Positions 40,630-50,051 of a stretch of 64,000 bases of DNA are shown one piece after another. The position numbers were made by a program, and so were the translations under genes. Each line of letters begins with the position of its first letter. Within the stretch, counting starts at the first letter, position 1. The notes below the pieces were generated by a model. That model ran no database searches. It saw only the letters and a program-made list of their open reading frames with translations, and had not been told where the DNA came from. This DNA is from Alkaliphilus metalliredigens QYMF (lineage in GTDB: Bacteria > Bacillota > Clostridia > Peptostreptococcales > Natronincolaceae): contig NC_009633.1 in NCBI RefSeq assembly GCF_000016985.1, forward strand, positions 3,019,539 through 3,083,538. Reading direction: 5' to 3'.

Positions 40630-41679
40630 TTATTCTTTAATGGATACGATATCTAATCTATGCACAACCTGTACCCAGGTTTGCCCAGGATTAAGTAAAA
40701 GTCTATTTCCTTCTGAGTCATAGTATTGAGTTATCCCACTATAACTTTTCTTTTCCCATGTAATCTCCATTACTTGACCCATTGAAAGGTATAGTCCAGA
40801 TCCACTACCGATGGTTTGCATTTCCAGCCTTAGGTCCGAGTCAACGACCTTAGCAGGTACATGCTGTACGATAATGTTAACAGCCTTTAGCTGTTCTCCA
40901 GTAGTCTCATCCACATGGGGTGCTTCATTGTAAAAACGGTGATATCTCTCTTCGTCATAATCATATTTAAAAGAAGGCTCATAGGCTCGGTTATAATTAA
41001 TGTGAAGCTCACTGGCTTTTTCTCCAGCAGGTGCTTTTGCTTCTTCATTGAATTGAAAGCCTTCTAGGGTTGATTCAGTTCTAAATCCACTACTTTTTGT
41101 GGCATTGAGTAGTGCCTCATAGCTACTATACATGTTGTGGGGTGCCTTTTTATGACTTTTACGCCAAAATACATTACTTCCTCGACTGGTGGCATCAATG
41201 TCTGCTACTTTCTGGACCACAATATCATGAAAGGCTTGGGGACTTCCCCCTACATGAACAAAATACCCATCAAATTCCAGTACCTTTTGTATAAAATAGG
41301 GTCGTGCACTGCGAATGGGGCCAATTACCTCCGGTTCCTCCGATAGAAAAATGCCTAGATAACGAGTGGCATTACCTTCAGCCAAAAACTCATAGGCGAT
41401 TTCCGCTTGTATTAACCCCGCCTGGGGTCTTGCGCCACTGTGATTATCAAATACAATGGCCATAGGTCTACGATCAATTGTTTCCTCTGGCACATAAAGA
41501 CCACTTAATGGTGAAGGAACACCTTCCATGACCACTACCACTTCTTCTTCAGGTTCTTCTACAATGATTGGTTCTTCTACCTCTTCCTCTTCAGCCTGTC
41601 TACTACATCCAACGCTAAATATCATTAGGATGGCTAGGGTGACTAACAACACCCGTTTCTTCAAAGTCCTCACATTCAT
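40630..41679 (-). CDS. DUF3048 lipoprotein (YerB-like)
   Basis: 349 residues. The signal peptide ends at lipobox IFSVGC, then a Glu-rich linker (residues 28-50). The DUF3048 body begins SPLSGLYVPEETIDRRPMAI and has NHSGARPQAGL, IGPIRSARPYFI and the C-terminal DUF3048_C part (GSGLYLSMGQVMEITWEKKS). It should be anchored on the outer face of the membrane; biochemical role unknown. It overlaps the DUF502 gene by 4 bases, so the two are translated together. Confidence 0.88.
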   Translation of the reverse strand: MNVRTLKKRVLLVTLAILMIFSVGCSRQAEEEEVEEPIIVEEPEEEVVVVMEGVPSPLSGLYVPEETIDRRPMAIVFDNHSGARPQAGLIQAEIAYEFLAEGNATRYLGIFLSEEPEVIGPIRSARPYFIQKVLEFDGYFVHVGGSPQAFHDIVVQKVADIDATSRGSNVFWRKSHKKAPHNMYSSYEALLNATKSSGFRTESTLEGFQFNEEAKAPAGEKASELHINYNRAYEPSFKYDYDEERYHRFYNEAPHVDETTGEQLKAVNIIVQHVPAKVVDSDLRLEMQTIGSGSGLYLSMGQVMEITWEKKSYSGITQYYDSEGNRLLLNPGQTWVQVVHRLDIVSIKE

Positions 41680-42299
41680 TCATCCTCTCTCTTATGCACT
41701 TCATCCACCTTCGTTGGTTTCATGATGCCCCCAGACACCACCAATTTAATGGCTTCTTCAACAGTAATATCCAATAGAATCAATTCTTTTTTGGGAATCA
41801 TTACAAGCATTCCCGAGGTGGGGTTAGGTGTTGTTGGTATAAACAAGCTGACTAAGTTTTCCTCCGAAACCGCAAAGGTCTTTTCCATTCCCTCTGCGGT
41901 GATGAAGCCAATGGTCAAAATTCCTGGTGAAGGATATTGCACCAATGCCGCCTGTCTAAAGGCCGTATGCTTACTGCCATAAACCGTTTCTGTTAGCTGT
42001 TTCAATGAAAAATACAGGGCTCCCACCAGTGGAATTTTCTTCAATTCCCCCTCCGTGAAGCTGATGAGCTTGATTCCTAAATAATTGGTAGCAACGGCCC
42101 CAGTGGCAACGATTAAGGCCAGGGTTAAAAAGAATCCCAGACCGTATATGGTAAACCCCAACAGATCTTCGATGGGTCTTCTGAAAATAAGGTCAATTCG
42201 ATTGAAAATCCAAACCAATAAAGTCATGGTTGCTGCTAAGGGGAAGAGTATCAGTAGCCCCGTGAAAAACAACCGTCGTAAATACTTCCACATATTCAT
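41676..42299 (-). CDS. DUF502 membrane protein
   Basis: 207 residues from the ATG at 42299, preceded by GAAGGTG; the frame is open to 42356 but the extra N terminus is charged and atypical. Two membrane helices (near residues 10-30 and 50-75) with RRLFFTGLLILFPLAATMTL, then a cytoplasmic or external beta-rich domain with the family motif MLVMIPKKELILLDITVEEA. The DUF502 function is unknown. It is coupled to the DUF3048 lipoprotein gene. Confidence 0.85.
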   Translation of the reverse strand: MNMWKYLRRLFFTGLLILFPLAATMTLLVWIFNRIDLIFRRPIEDLLGFTIYGLGFFLTLALIVATGAVATNYLGIKLISFTEGELKKIPLVGALYFSLKQLTETVYGSKHTAFRQAALVQYPSPGILTIGFITAEGMEKTFAVSEENLVSLFIPTTPNPTSGMLVMIPKKELILLDITVEEAIKLVVSGGIMKPTKVDEVHKREDE

Positions 42300-42401
42300 C
42301 ACACCTTCATCATATTGTGTTGTTCCACGGATCCTTTTTATAGGATATCCCTTCATCTTAACAACATTTTATCAGTCTAGTAAAGGGAGATTCCTCTCCC
42401 T

Positions 42402-43100
42402 TTAGCCAAATACTTGAAAAATGATGACTGTTATCAGTATTCCCAGAATTGCCCCCATGATTACTTCAAAAAATGTATGAATTTTTCCCTCTATTCTACT
42501 TTGACACACAAGGAGTGCCATCAGGATCGATAGTGTCCCAATAAACATATTCTCTGAAATGAATGTAATGGAGGTGGCCAAAGCAAAACTAATGGCACCA
42601 TGCCCACTAGGCATTCCTCCTTGTAGCGGAGTTCCCCTTCCAAAGTATGCCTTCAGCGCAATGGTTACGAAGATCACGATAATCAAAGTGATAAAGGTCA
42701 CATGTAAAGGAGACTGTCTAACCTGCTCCAGTACGATAGATGTATAGGGATTCAGTCGGTGAAAAAAAAGCAAGTATGCTACAATAATCGAGTTAATGGC
42801 AGCGATCAAAACCGCTCCTGCCGCCACATTTTTAGCGATTTTAGCAAAAATATGGTATTGATCTGTGATCAGATCGATGGTGGATTCGATTGATGTATTA
42901 ATCATTTCAGCAATTATTACCAGGGAAATGGTCATCAATAATATAAGAATCTCTATTCTGGTCAATTCAAAGAATAAACTCATGATCAAAATCACAATAC
43001 TGACAACAAAGTGAATCTTCATATTTCGCTGTGTCTTCAAGGCGTAAATGATTCCCTCAAAGGCATAGTTAAAGCTTTCCAATAGCTTTCTCATTTTCAT
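42402..43100 (-). CDS. DgkA-PAP2 fusion: undecaprenol/diacylglycerol kinase with PAP2 phosphatase
   Basis: 232 residues from the ATG at 43100, 9 bases after AAGAGG (a TTG three codons earlier abuts the site). The N-terminal DgkA-like half has SFNYAFEGIIYALKTQRNMKIH and EMINTSIESTIDLIT. The C-terminal half is PAP2-like, with GRGTPLQGGMPSGHGAISFALAT and R-I-EGKIHTFFEVIMG. It may phosphorylate undecaprenol or diacylglycerol and dephosphorylate a related lipid, so it could act in lipid-carrier recycling. The normal gene in this locus is dgkA alone. Confidence 0.85.
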   Translation of the reverse strand: MKMRKLLESFNYAFEGIIYALKTQRNMKIHFVVSIVILIMSLFFELTRIEILILLMTISLVIIAEMINTSIESTIDLITDQYHIFAKIAKNVAAGAVLIAAINSIIVAYLLFFHRLNPYTSIVLEQVRQSPLHVTFITLIIVIFVTIALKAYFGRGTPLQGGMPSGHGAISFALATSITFISENMFIGTLSILMALLVCQSRIEGKIHTFFEVIMGAILGILITVIIFQVFG

Positions 43101-43115
43101 GATTAACAACCTCTT

Positions 43116-43583
43116 TTACTCTCTCACCAAACCCATCTCAGTGAGTACGATTTCTTCTCTTTTTCTCATCTCTTGGGCCTCTGTTTCTTCTAAGTGATCG
43201 TAGCCCATCAAGTGAAATAAGCTGTGGACCATTAAAAAGCCCATCTCTCTTTCAAATGAGTGCTGGTATTCTTTAGCTTGCTCTACTGCCTTTTCAACTG
43301 AAATCACAACATCTCCCAATAGTTTTTCTTCTCCCATAGGGAATCCATCAGTATCATCCACCAATGGAAAGGACAGCACATCGGTGGCATAGTCCTTTCC
43401 ACGATAGGTACGATTTAAATTTTGTATTTCTTTATTACTTACAAAAGAAAGACTCACTTCATAATCTGGGTCCCATCCTTCATATGCTAGGGAAGTGATG
43501 ACTGCTTTCTCTAATAACATAATTAGTTTTTGTTCAATCTCAACTTGCTTTTGTCGGTTATCAATGACTAGGCTCACTGGCAT
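43116..43583 (-). CDS. ybeY: Endoribonuclease YbeY
   Basis: 155 residues with the zinc motif H-x3-H-x5-H in HSLFHLMGYDH near the C terminus (a Ser replaces the usual Gly) and the family block LNRTYRGKDYATDVLSFP. YbeY takes part in 16S rRNA 3' maturation and ribosome quality control. ATG follows AAAGGA and overlaps the end of pgpH by 23 bases, so the two are translationally coupled. Confidence 0.95.
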   Translation of the reverse strand: MPVSLVIDNRQKQVEIEQKLIMLLEKAVITSLAYEGWDPDYEVSLSFVSNKEIQNLNRTYRGKDYATDVLSFPLVDDTDGFPMGEEKLLGDVVISVEKAVEQAKEYQHSFEREMGFLMVHSLFHLMGYDHLEETEAQEMRKREEIVLTEMGLVRE

Positions 43584-45771
43584 CTTTTCCTTTCCTTTGA
43601 TTCGGATCTAACTCAGGATATTCAATTCTTTCATGGAATATTCCTAGAATTATCTTTGTAAAAGTTTCTTTAACGATTTCTATTTCCTTTAACGTAATGT
43701 TGCACTCTTCTAACTGTCTATCACCTATTTTATCATTAATGATTTTTTCTACTAAAGTGGACACCTTCTCACGGGTTGGGGATGACAGACTTCTAACTGC
43801 TGCCTCCACAGAGTCTGCCAGCATTAAAATCGCTGTCTCTTTACTTTGGGGCTTAGGTCCTGGATAGCGATAATCCATTTCATCTACCTTGTCATTTCCT
43901 TCTCGTTCCTTTGCTTTATGATAAAAGTATGCCACCAGCGTGTCTCCATGATGTTGCTCGATAAAGTCTCGAATCTCTTGGGGTAGGTTATATTTCTTAG
44001 CCAGTTCCATCCCATCCTTCACATGATCTGTAATAATCATACTACTCACAGCAGGGTTTAATTTGTCATGGGGATTTTGTAATGTCAATTGATTTTCCTT
44101 GAAAAAGTATGGGCGTTTCAATTTTCCAATATCATGGTAAAAAGTGCCTACCCTTGCCAGTAGCGCATTGCCTCCAATAGCATCTGCAGCTGATTCACTT
44201 AGGTTACCTACAATAATACTATGATGGTAGGTTCCAGGGGTTTCTAATAATAGTCTTTTTAGTAAAGGATGATTTGGATTTGATAGTTCTAATAGCTTCA
44301 GTGGTGTTAAAATACCAAATAAGGATTCCCATAATGGTAATGAACCAATGGCAAGAACAGCCACTCCGATTCCATTGAGTCCTCCATAAAAACTAGAATT
44401 CATTACTTTAATCAATTCATTACTATTAATAAATCCAATTCCCATGATGGTCACCATATTGGCAATACTGACAATGATTCCAGCTAGAAAAACATTTGCC
44501 CTTTGTTGACTATTGATCACACTAAAGGCCCCTACGGTTCCGCCAACTAAGGCCATGGCCATAAAGGGAATGTCATTTCCTGTTATCATACTGATCAGGA
44601 TGGTTAGACATACATTAACCAAGAGGGCCAATCGTGAGTCAATTAAAATGGACAACAGCATTGCACTGGCAGCTACAGGGATTAGATAAATTGAAATCAC
44701 ATGAATCGCTTTAGCCAGTATGAGGGTTAATACCACAATGATTCCAATCATCATTAACCTTCCTGTTTTTCCCAGAAGTTCTTTATTGAAAACATATATA
44801 TAGGCAATAATGATCAGTTCTAGCACAAGGGTCACCAAAGCAATCCCACTATATAAAATGAAATCCACTCGACTTTCTTCTTTTAACAGTCCCAATTCTC
44901 TTAATATTTCCAGTTGATCCCCATTAAGTATATCACCCTCACGAACAATGTGATCACCTTTACGGATCATGACTTTCTCAACCTCAGCCACTGCCTCATC
45001 AATTTTCTGTCGCGTCACCTCTTCATCTGCAAACTGATTGGGACGTAGGGCTCCCTGGGCTAAGAGGATACCTAGCTCTTTTAATCCATCATCAAAGCGA
45101 CTTAACCCTAAAATATAATTAGCCATGTTGGTCTTTTCTCTTTGAAGGTCCTCAGGTTTAATGCCAACGTTCATATTCTGAGCAATCATCTCAGAAATAT
45201 AGCCTTCTAGATCCCGCAGTTCTACTAAAGGGGCATTGAGGGCTACCTCTAGTAACGCTCTTTCTATTCCCAGCTCAGTATTTGCTTTCAAATAATCAAT
45301 TTTTTCTGCATGGGTCCATACTTCTTCTTGGTTTAGCTCAATGCCTTCACTATTTTCGTTACTTTCTTCGGTCTCTTCTACTTCTACTTCTACTTCTACT
45401 TCTACTTCTTCCACTTCTTTAAAGGCTTTCGCTTCCCTAACCATTAAGAAAAAATTTTCAATTTCTTTCTTTGATTCCACATGAACCATAGGGTCCATCC
45501 GATATCGGGGCTCCACCAGCTCTTCAGCCCGAGCCTCTAAGCGCTCGGTTGCTTGGCGGTCTTCAACATCCTTAGGAGATCTAATATCCGTAGGGACACG
45601 CTGACCTTCAGATAGATCATATTTCTCTGGACTCAAGCTTGTTGCTAGGATTGCAAAAATCACTAAGAAGAAAAAGACTGCCAGCAATGTATGCTGTACT
45701 CTTTTTCCTCCAATAAAGCTTCCACTAACACGATTTAAGAACTTGTCTTTAAAGTCTTTATACCTACCCAT
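43561..45771 (-). CDS. pgpH: 7TM-HD cyclic-di-AMP phosphodiesterase PgpH (YqfF)
   Basis: 736 residues from the ATG at 45771, 7 bases after GGGAGG (a TTG five codons earlier is too close). An N-terminal membrane segment (about residues 27-48) leads to a long external 7TMR-HDED domain. A seven-helix membrane bundle (about 300-490) and the HD phosphodiesterase domain (RVGTFYHDIGKLKRP, EFIEQHHG, MLADSVEAAVRS) follow. It degrades c-di-AMP to pApA. The external domain has a VEVEVEVEVE stretch encoded by five perfect CTTCTA repeats. It lies between phoH and ybeY as usual. Confidence 0.93.
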   Translation of the reverse strand: MGRYKDFKDKFLNRVSGSFIGGKRVQHTLLAVFFFLVIFAILATSLSPEKYDLSEGQRVPTDIRSPKDVEDRQATERLEARAEELVEPRYRMDPMVHVESKKEIENFFLMVREAKAFKEVEEVEVEVEVEVEETEESNENSEGIELNQEEVWTHAEKIDYLKANTELGIERALLEVALNAPLVELRDLEGYISEMIAQNMNVGIKPEDLQREKTNMANYILGLSRFDDGLKELGILLAQGALRPNQFADEEVTRQKIDEAVAEVEKVMIRKGDHIVREGDILNGDQLEILRELGLLKEESRVDFILYSGIALVTLVLELIIIAYIYVFNKELLGKTGRLMMIGIIVVLTLILAKAIHVISIYLIPVAASAMLLSILIDSRLALLVNVCLTILISMITGNDIPFMAMALVGGTVGAFSVINSQQRANVFLAGIIVSIANMVTIMGIGFINSNELIKVMNSSFYGGLNGIGVAVLAIGSLPLWESLFGILTPLKLLELSNPNHPLLKRLLLETPGTYHHSIIVGNLSESAADAIGGNALLARVGTFYHDIGKLKRPYFFKENQLTLQNPHDKLNPAVSSMIITDHVKDGMELAKKYNLPQEIRDFIEQHHGDTLVAYFYHKAKEREGNDKVDEMDYRYPGPKPQSKETAILMLADSVEAAVRSLSSPTREKVSTLVEKIINDKIGDRQLEECNITLKEIEIVKETFTKIILGIFHERIEYPELDPNQRKGKDASEPSH

Positions 45772-45808
45772 ACGCTTTCCTCCCAATGTTTCCTAGGGTC
45801 CATGTGCA

Positions 45809-46825
45809 CTAGTTGTCTTTTTTAATTTTTTGTTTATACTCTTTATTTTCATAGTCTGTGCTTTCCTTTAGATCTGCTACCTCATAAGCCTCGATGATTC
45901 GTTGTACAAGTCTATGTCTGACAACATCTTTTCCAGTTAAAAAGGAAAAACCGATTTCATCGATTTCCTTCAGTACCTCTGTGACATGTTTGAGTCCAGA
46001 CAATTTCCCCTTAGGTAAATCAACCTGGGTCACATCTCCAGTCACCACTGCCTTTGAACCCAGTCCAACTCGGGTTAAGAACATTTTCATTTGTTCCTTT
46101 GTTGTGTTCTGAGCCTCGTCTAAAATAATGAAGGAATGATCTAAGGTTCTTCCTCTCATATAGGCTAGTGGCGCCACTTCAATCAATCCACGTTCCATAT
46201 ATTTTTCAAATTTTTCAACTCCTAAAATATCAAACAGTGCATCGTATAGGGGGCGTAGATAAGGGTCTACCTTGTCCTTTAAATCTCCAGGCAGAAAGCC
46301 GAGACTTTCGCCAGCTTCCACAGCAGGTCTTGTCAAGATAATGCGATTGACCTCCTCATTTCTGAAGGCCTTGACAGCCATGGCCACAGCCAGATATGTT
46401 TTTCCAGTTCCTGCCGGTCCAATCCCAAATGTCAAATCTTTTTTGCTGATCATATCTAGGTATTTTTTTTGTCCTAATGTTTTGGGCTTAATGGGCTTTC
46501 CTCTATCAGTAACAAAAACAACATCCCCAGCATATTCCTTGGTTTGGTCTCTTTCTCCTCCTGAGATTGCATTGATTGTATAGAGTACATTTTGGCTACC
46601 TAAATCTTGATCACTTTGGTAAAGCTCATACAATTCTACAAGCAGTTGTTCGCCTAATTGAATTTCTTCCTTTGTTCCTAATATTACCAACTCTCCAGCC
46701 CGAGAAACCAAATCAATATTCAACAATTTTTTAATTAGCTTGACATTTTCATCAAATTTTCCAAATAACTGTTTGACGAACTCTCCGTCCTCAACTGGTA
46801 TGCTTTTCTGTCGTTGACTTTCCAA
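45809..46825 (-). CDS. phoH: PhoH-like ATPase
   Basis: 338 residues. It starts at a TTG 8 bases after GAGGAGG. Walker A GPAGTGKTYLAVAMA and Walker B FIILDEAQN, with the family block LTRPAVEAGESLGFLPGD. An N-terminal KH-like region of about 100 residues precedes the ATPase core. PhoH proteins are predicted RNA-binding ATPases or helicases linked to ybeY and rRNA processing. Its position between yqfD and pgpH is conserved. Confidence 0.93.
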   Translation of the reverse strand: MESQRQKSIPVEDGEFVKQLFGKFDENVKLIKKLLNIDLVSRAGELVILGTKEEIQLGEQLLVELYELYQSDQDLGSQNVLYTINAISGGERDQTKEYAGDVVFVTDRGKPIKPKTLGQKKYLDMISKKDLTFGIGPAGTGKTYLAVAMAVKAFRNEEVNRIILTRPAVEAGESLGFLPGDLKDKVDPYLRPLYDALFDILGVEKFEKYMERGLIEVAPLAYMRGRTLDHSFIILDEAQNTTKEQMKMFLTRVGLGSKAVVTGDVTQVDLPKGKLSGLKHVTEVLKEIDEIGFSFLTGKDVVRHRLVQRIIEAYEVADLKESTDYENKEYKQKIKKDN

Positions 46826-46828
46826 TGA

Positions 46829-48061
46829 TTAATCCTCCTCAGTATCTAGTCTTTCCTCGTTATTTAGCCTTGCTTCAATTTCAATTATACTTTGAGCGCT
46901 TATTTCCTCTAAGGCCTCTATGGTGATTTTTCCATAAAGTGTGTTCTCACTTGTTTTGAAGTCTACCATGGTATTGAGCACTTCAGCCTCTAAGGGGATC
47001 TCCTCAAGTAATTCGGCTATTGCGGCTTCATGAAGCTTTTTCTTCGCCGTCTCTAATTCCACCATTTCATCAACTTCAATAGCCTCATAATAGGTATCTA
47101 CAATCATTTCGACAGGAAAGCTTTGATTCCTCCATTTAAGAAGCTTTTTTGTTGTCTTTTCTATAATATAGACTTCATAGGGAATTTCTCCATGATCTAA
47201 TGATAATTGTAGATCCCCTATTTTAAACATCCTTCGCGTAAATGTTTCCCCTGTCTTTTCCTTGTTTATTTTAATGAGTTCCATTGCTTTTGTTGTCTCA
47301 TAGTAGGTTTTTCCGTAGACTTCTCCATATGCATGGACAATCATTGGATTTTCCATCTGCTCTCTCTCTATTACCCCTGTAATTAAAAGATCTCCCTCAG
47401 AGACAATATCACCCTGTTTCACTACAGCATCACCATTTTTAGCCACAATTCGTTCAATAACTGCATTTTTTCTTGCAACTACATGACTGGGAGTATCTCT
47501 TTCGACTCTTACTGGGGGTGTTGTCTTCTCTACTATTTCTACCCTAGCTTGGATACCTCTAATCTCGATCCCCACCCATGCCAAATCACTGAATCTGATC
47601 ATCAATTCCTCTTCTATTTCATTTCGGTCTATCAAATAGCGATTGCTGCCTATTTTCAATCCTGATTCATTTAAAGCTTCAAGAATTTCTTCTTCTTGAA
47701 TTTTATCGTTTCCGATTAATTCGATGGTAAAAATGAAAGAAGCAGTAAAAATAAGTAATAGTAAAGAAAAAAATGCTCCCAATAAAAGCATTTTCCTCTT
47801 TTTAAGTTGATGAGCAACAAATGGGTAGCCACTTTTTTCTATAATAGAAACACGACATCCTGTCCTTCTTACAATTTTTCTTAATTCTTTAAAGGCTTTT
47901 ATGCCTACTTTCATCTCTACTGTTGTATAGTTAGTGCGTTTAATGTCCCATAAATAAATCTCCCGGACAATACACAAATTGATAAACTTTTCCAATGATA
48001 ATCCTTCTACTTTTATAATAACATAACCCCTAAAATAATTCCATAGATTAAGTATTAACAC
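46829..48061 (-). CDS. yqfD: Sporulation protein YqfD
   Basis: About 410 residues. I place the start at a GTG (48061) spaced 8 bases from AAGGAG; a GTG three codons earlier is too close. A cytoplasmic region is followed by one membrane helix (about residues 92-115, LLLGAFFSLLLLIFTASFIFT) and a large external domain with VVKQGDIVSEGDLLITGVIE. YqfD has a role in sporulation, expressed in the mother cell. It is coupled to yqfC (4-base gap). Confidence 0.92.
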   Translation of the reverse strand: MLILNLWNYFRGYVIIKVEGLSLEKFINLCIVREIYLWDIKRTNYTTVEMKVGIKAFKELRKIVRRTGCRVSIIEKSGYPFVAHQLKKRKMLLLGAFFSLLLLIFTASFIFTIELIGNDKIQEEEILEALNESGLKIGSNRYLIDRNEIEEELMIRFSDLAWVGIEIRGIQARVEIVEKTTPPVRVERDTPSHVVARKNAVIERIVAKNGDAVVKQGDIVSEGDLLITGVIEREQMENPMIVHAYGEVYGKTYYETTKAMELIKINKEKTGETFTRRMFKIGDLQLSLDHGEIPYEVYIIEKTTKKLLKWRNQSFPVEMIVDTYYEAIEVDEMVELETAKKKLHEAAIAELLEEIPLEAEVLNTMVDFKTSENTLYGKITIEALEEISAQSIIEIEARLNNEERLDTEED

Positions 48062-48073
48062 CCATCTCACTCC

Positions 48074-48349
48074 TTAATCAATGAATTCCACCGCTTGGAT
48101 TTCACCGACAATCACGATTTCTTCTACCACAATATTCTTAATTGATAAGTTCTTACCGATTATCCTTAATGTACCACTTTTTGTATTAATTCTAATTCGA
48201 CTGGTAGTATACTCGATAATTCCCTTATGATTTTCAATATAAATTTGCAGGTTGCCAACCAATGTGATTTTAGGTAGGTCTAACATAATGTCTTGTGGTA
48301 ATTCTAGAATTTCCGATAAACTCTTCTTAATTTCCTGACTCTTGTTCAC
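48074..48349 (-). CDS. yqfC: Sporulation protein YqfC
   Basis: About 91 residues from the GTG at 48349, which lies 6 bases after AGGGGGTG; the open frame begins earlier at 48373 without a ribosome site. A YabP/YqfC family beta protein with PKITLVGNLQIYIENHKGI and a TLRIIGKNLSIKNI block. The family is needed for spore formation and works with YqfD. The pair indicates a spore-forming host. Confidence 0.93.
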   Translation of the reverse strand: MNKSQEIKKSLSEILELPQDIMLDLPKITLVGNLQIYIENHKGIIEYTTSRIRINTKSGTLRIIGKNLSIKNIVVEEIVIVGEIQAVEFID

Positions 48350-48417
48350 TTGGTTCACCCCCTGTCTATACAATTTTTATGCTAAAAGCCCTTTAACTAG
48401 ACCTTTTTACGCAAAAA

Positions 48418-48443
48418 AAAGGTAGAAGCCCTGGGCTTCTACC
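48418..48443. terminator. Strong terminator after the gene at 48461
   Basis: Perfect 11-bp GC-containing arms AGGTAGAAGCC and GGCTTCTACCT with a 3-4 base loop. On the minus strand eight or more T residues follow. It ends the floA-side transcript and separates it from yqfC. Confidence 0.9.
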
Positions 48444-48460
48444 TCTTTTCCATCATTGTT

Positions 48461-48982
48461 CTATCGTTGTTTTGCCTTTGGTTTTCCTAATACCTCAGAC
48501 ATAATCACACCTTGTAAAATTGATTTTTGGTCAATGGAAATAAGGTCCTGTGCACTAATTTCACCTGCTTGGATCACATCTTTCCTTGTATCACTCTTTT
48601 TTGTTTTAACGGTTCTTTCGGTTTTGAGGATTTTACTCTTTTCAACAATTTCTGGTTGTTTTTCTGGAGATTCTTCCTCCATTTGACTGTACTGCTGTGA
48701 TTTCCTAGCAGTCCCACCAGTCCTTGTGGCTTCTCCGAAAACTTCATTCAAGTCCTTTTGAAAATCTCTAAACAAATCTCCCAAACCACCTGTAGGCCCT
48801 GTGGATGGTCGCCTCTGCCCTTGTCTCGTAGCTGGCTGAGGTTTTGATTGTGCTGGTCTTGTGTTAGGTCTGCTTTGCCCTTGAGAAGGGCCTGTTCTTC
48901 TCGTCTTCGCTTCCTTTGATTTATTAAAGAAGGAGCTAATGACAGCTATTGCAATAAAACCTAATATGGCTTCAAAACTCAT
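48461..48982 (-). CDS. Membrane-anchored hypothetical protein
   Basis: 173 residues. One hydrophobic segment at the N terminus (LGFIAIAVISSFF, residues 7-19) anchors it. A disordered Arg/Gln/Pro/Ser-rich stretch (residues 26-75) follows, then an amphipathic middle, and a short conserved-looking C terminus ending SILQGVIMSEVLGKPKA. That tail recurs in proteins near floA in Clostridia, but I know no function. It lies 67 bases downstream of floA on the same strand. ATG has AAGGAAG upstream. Confidence 0.72.
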   Translation of the reverse strand: MSFEAILGFIAIAVISSFFNKSKEAKTRRTGPSQGQSRPNTRPAQSKPQPATRQGQRRPSTGPTGGLGDLFRDFQKDLNEVFGEATRTGGTARKSQQYSQMEEESPEKQPEIVEKSKILKTERTVKTKKSDTRKDVIQAGEISAQDLISIDQKSILQGVIMSEVLGKPKAKQR

Positions 48983-49049
48983 TTTATCACTTCCTTATAT
49001 GCTAGGAGTGGCCTTTACAGTTTAACTTTTATCCTTGTAATCGTTTTTG

Positions 49050-50039
49050 TTACTCTTCTTCATACTTCTTTTCGTTTGGTGCTACCTTTGAAATAGAATC
49101 ACGCATATCAGTGTCAGCCATGATGTTCTTCATGTTATAGTAATCCATAACACCCATTTTTCCTTCTCTTAGGGCAGTAGCTAAGGCCTTTGGTACTTCT
49201 GCTTCAGCTTCTACTACCTTGGCTCTCATTTCTTGAACAGCAGCCTTCATTTCCTGCTCCTTAGCAACAGCCATTGCTCTTCTTTCTTCGGCCTTAGCCT
49301 GAGCGATACGCTTGTCAGCATCAGCTTGGTCTGTTTGTAGCTGGGCACCGATATTTCTACCGATATCAATGTCAGCAATATCAATGGATAAAATTTCATA
49401 GGCTGTTCCTGCATCTAACCCTTTGCTTAATACTGTTTTTGATATCATATCCGGGTTTTCAAGCACATGCTTATGGGTCGTAGCAGAACCTACTGTGGTT
49501 ACAATTCCTTCACCAACTCTTGCAATGATGGTTTCTTCACCAGCTCCACCAACAAGTCGTTCAATGTTTGCTCTTACTGTTACCCTTGCTCTTGCCATAA
49601 CTTCAATCCCATCCTTGGCAACAGCTGCAATCTTAGGCGTTTCAATTACCTTTGGGTTAACACTGACTTGGACCGCCTCTAGCACTTGACGACCTGCTAA
49701 GTCAATGGCAGCGGCTCGTTCAAATGGTAGATTGATCTCTGCTCTTTGTGCTGCAATCAATGCATCCACCAAGGTGTTAACATCTCCGCCTGCTAAATAA
49801 TGGGCCTCTAGTTTATCAATGTTTATATCGATACCCGCCTTAGTGGCTTTAATCAATGGATTAATAATTCTGATTGGCTGAACTCTTCTAAAACGCATTC
49901 CAACCAAGGTGAAAATGCCAACCTTTACTCCGGAGAACTGTGCAGTAATCCATAATCCTACCGGAACAAAGCTCAATATAATCGACAAAATAACAAACGC
50001 GACACCAATCAAAATGATAAATGGAATAAATTCTGTCAT
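49050..50039 (-). CDS. floA: Flotillin-like protein FloA
   Basis: 329 residues. An N-terminal hydrophobic hairpin (residues 5-50, with two short helices) is followed by a SPFH-type domain with [23 protein letters not shown]-like sequence (see residues 68-90). A coiled coil (about 225-280) is rich in Ala, Glu and Arg ([18 protein letters not shown]). FloA forms membrane microdomains that influence fluidity, secretion and sporulation signalling. It is cotranscribed with the NfeD gene upstream (12-base gap). ATG follows GGAGGG. Confidence 0.95.
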   Translation of the reverse strand: MTEFIPFIILIGVAFVILSIILSFVPVGLWITAQFSGVKVGIFTLVGMRFRRVQPIRIINPLIKATKAGIDINIDKLEAHYLAGGDVNTLVDALIAAQRAEINLPFERAAAIDLAGRQVLEAVQVSVNPKVIETPKIAAVAKDGIEVMARARVTVRANIERLVGGAGEETIIARVGEGIVTTVGSATTHKHVLENPDMISKTVLSKGLDAGTAYEILSIDIADIDIGRNIGAQLQTDQADADKRIAQAKAEERRAMAVAKEQEMKAAVQEMRAKVVEAEAEVPKALATALREGKMGVMDYYNMKNIMADTDMRDSISKVAPNEKKYEEE

Positions 50040-50051
50040 AAAATCCCTCCT

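Noticed and set aside
45375-45410. Short tandem repeats as a CRISPR array
   Set aside because: Six-base units without spacers, inside a coding sequence.
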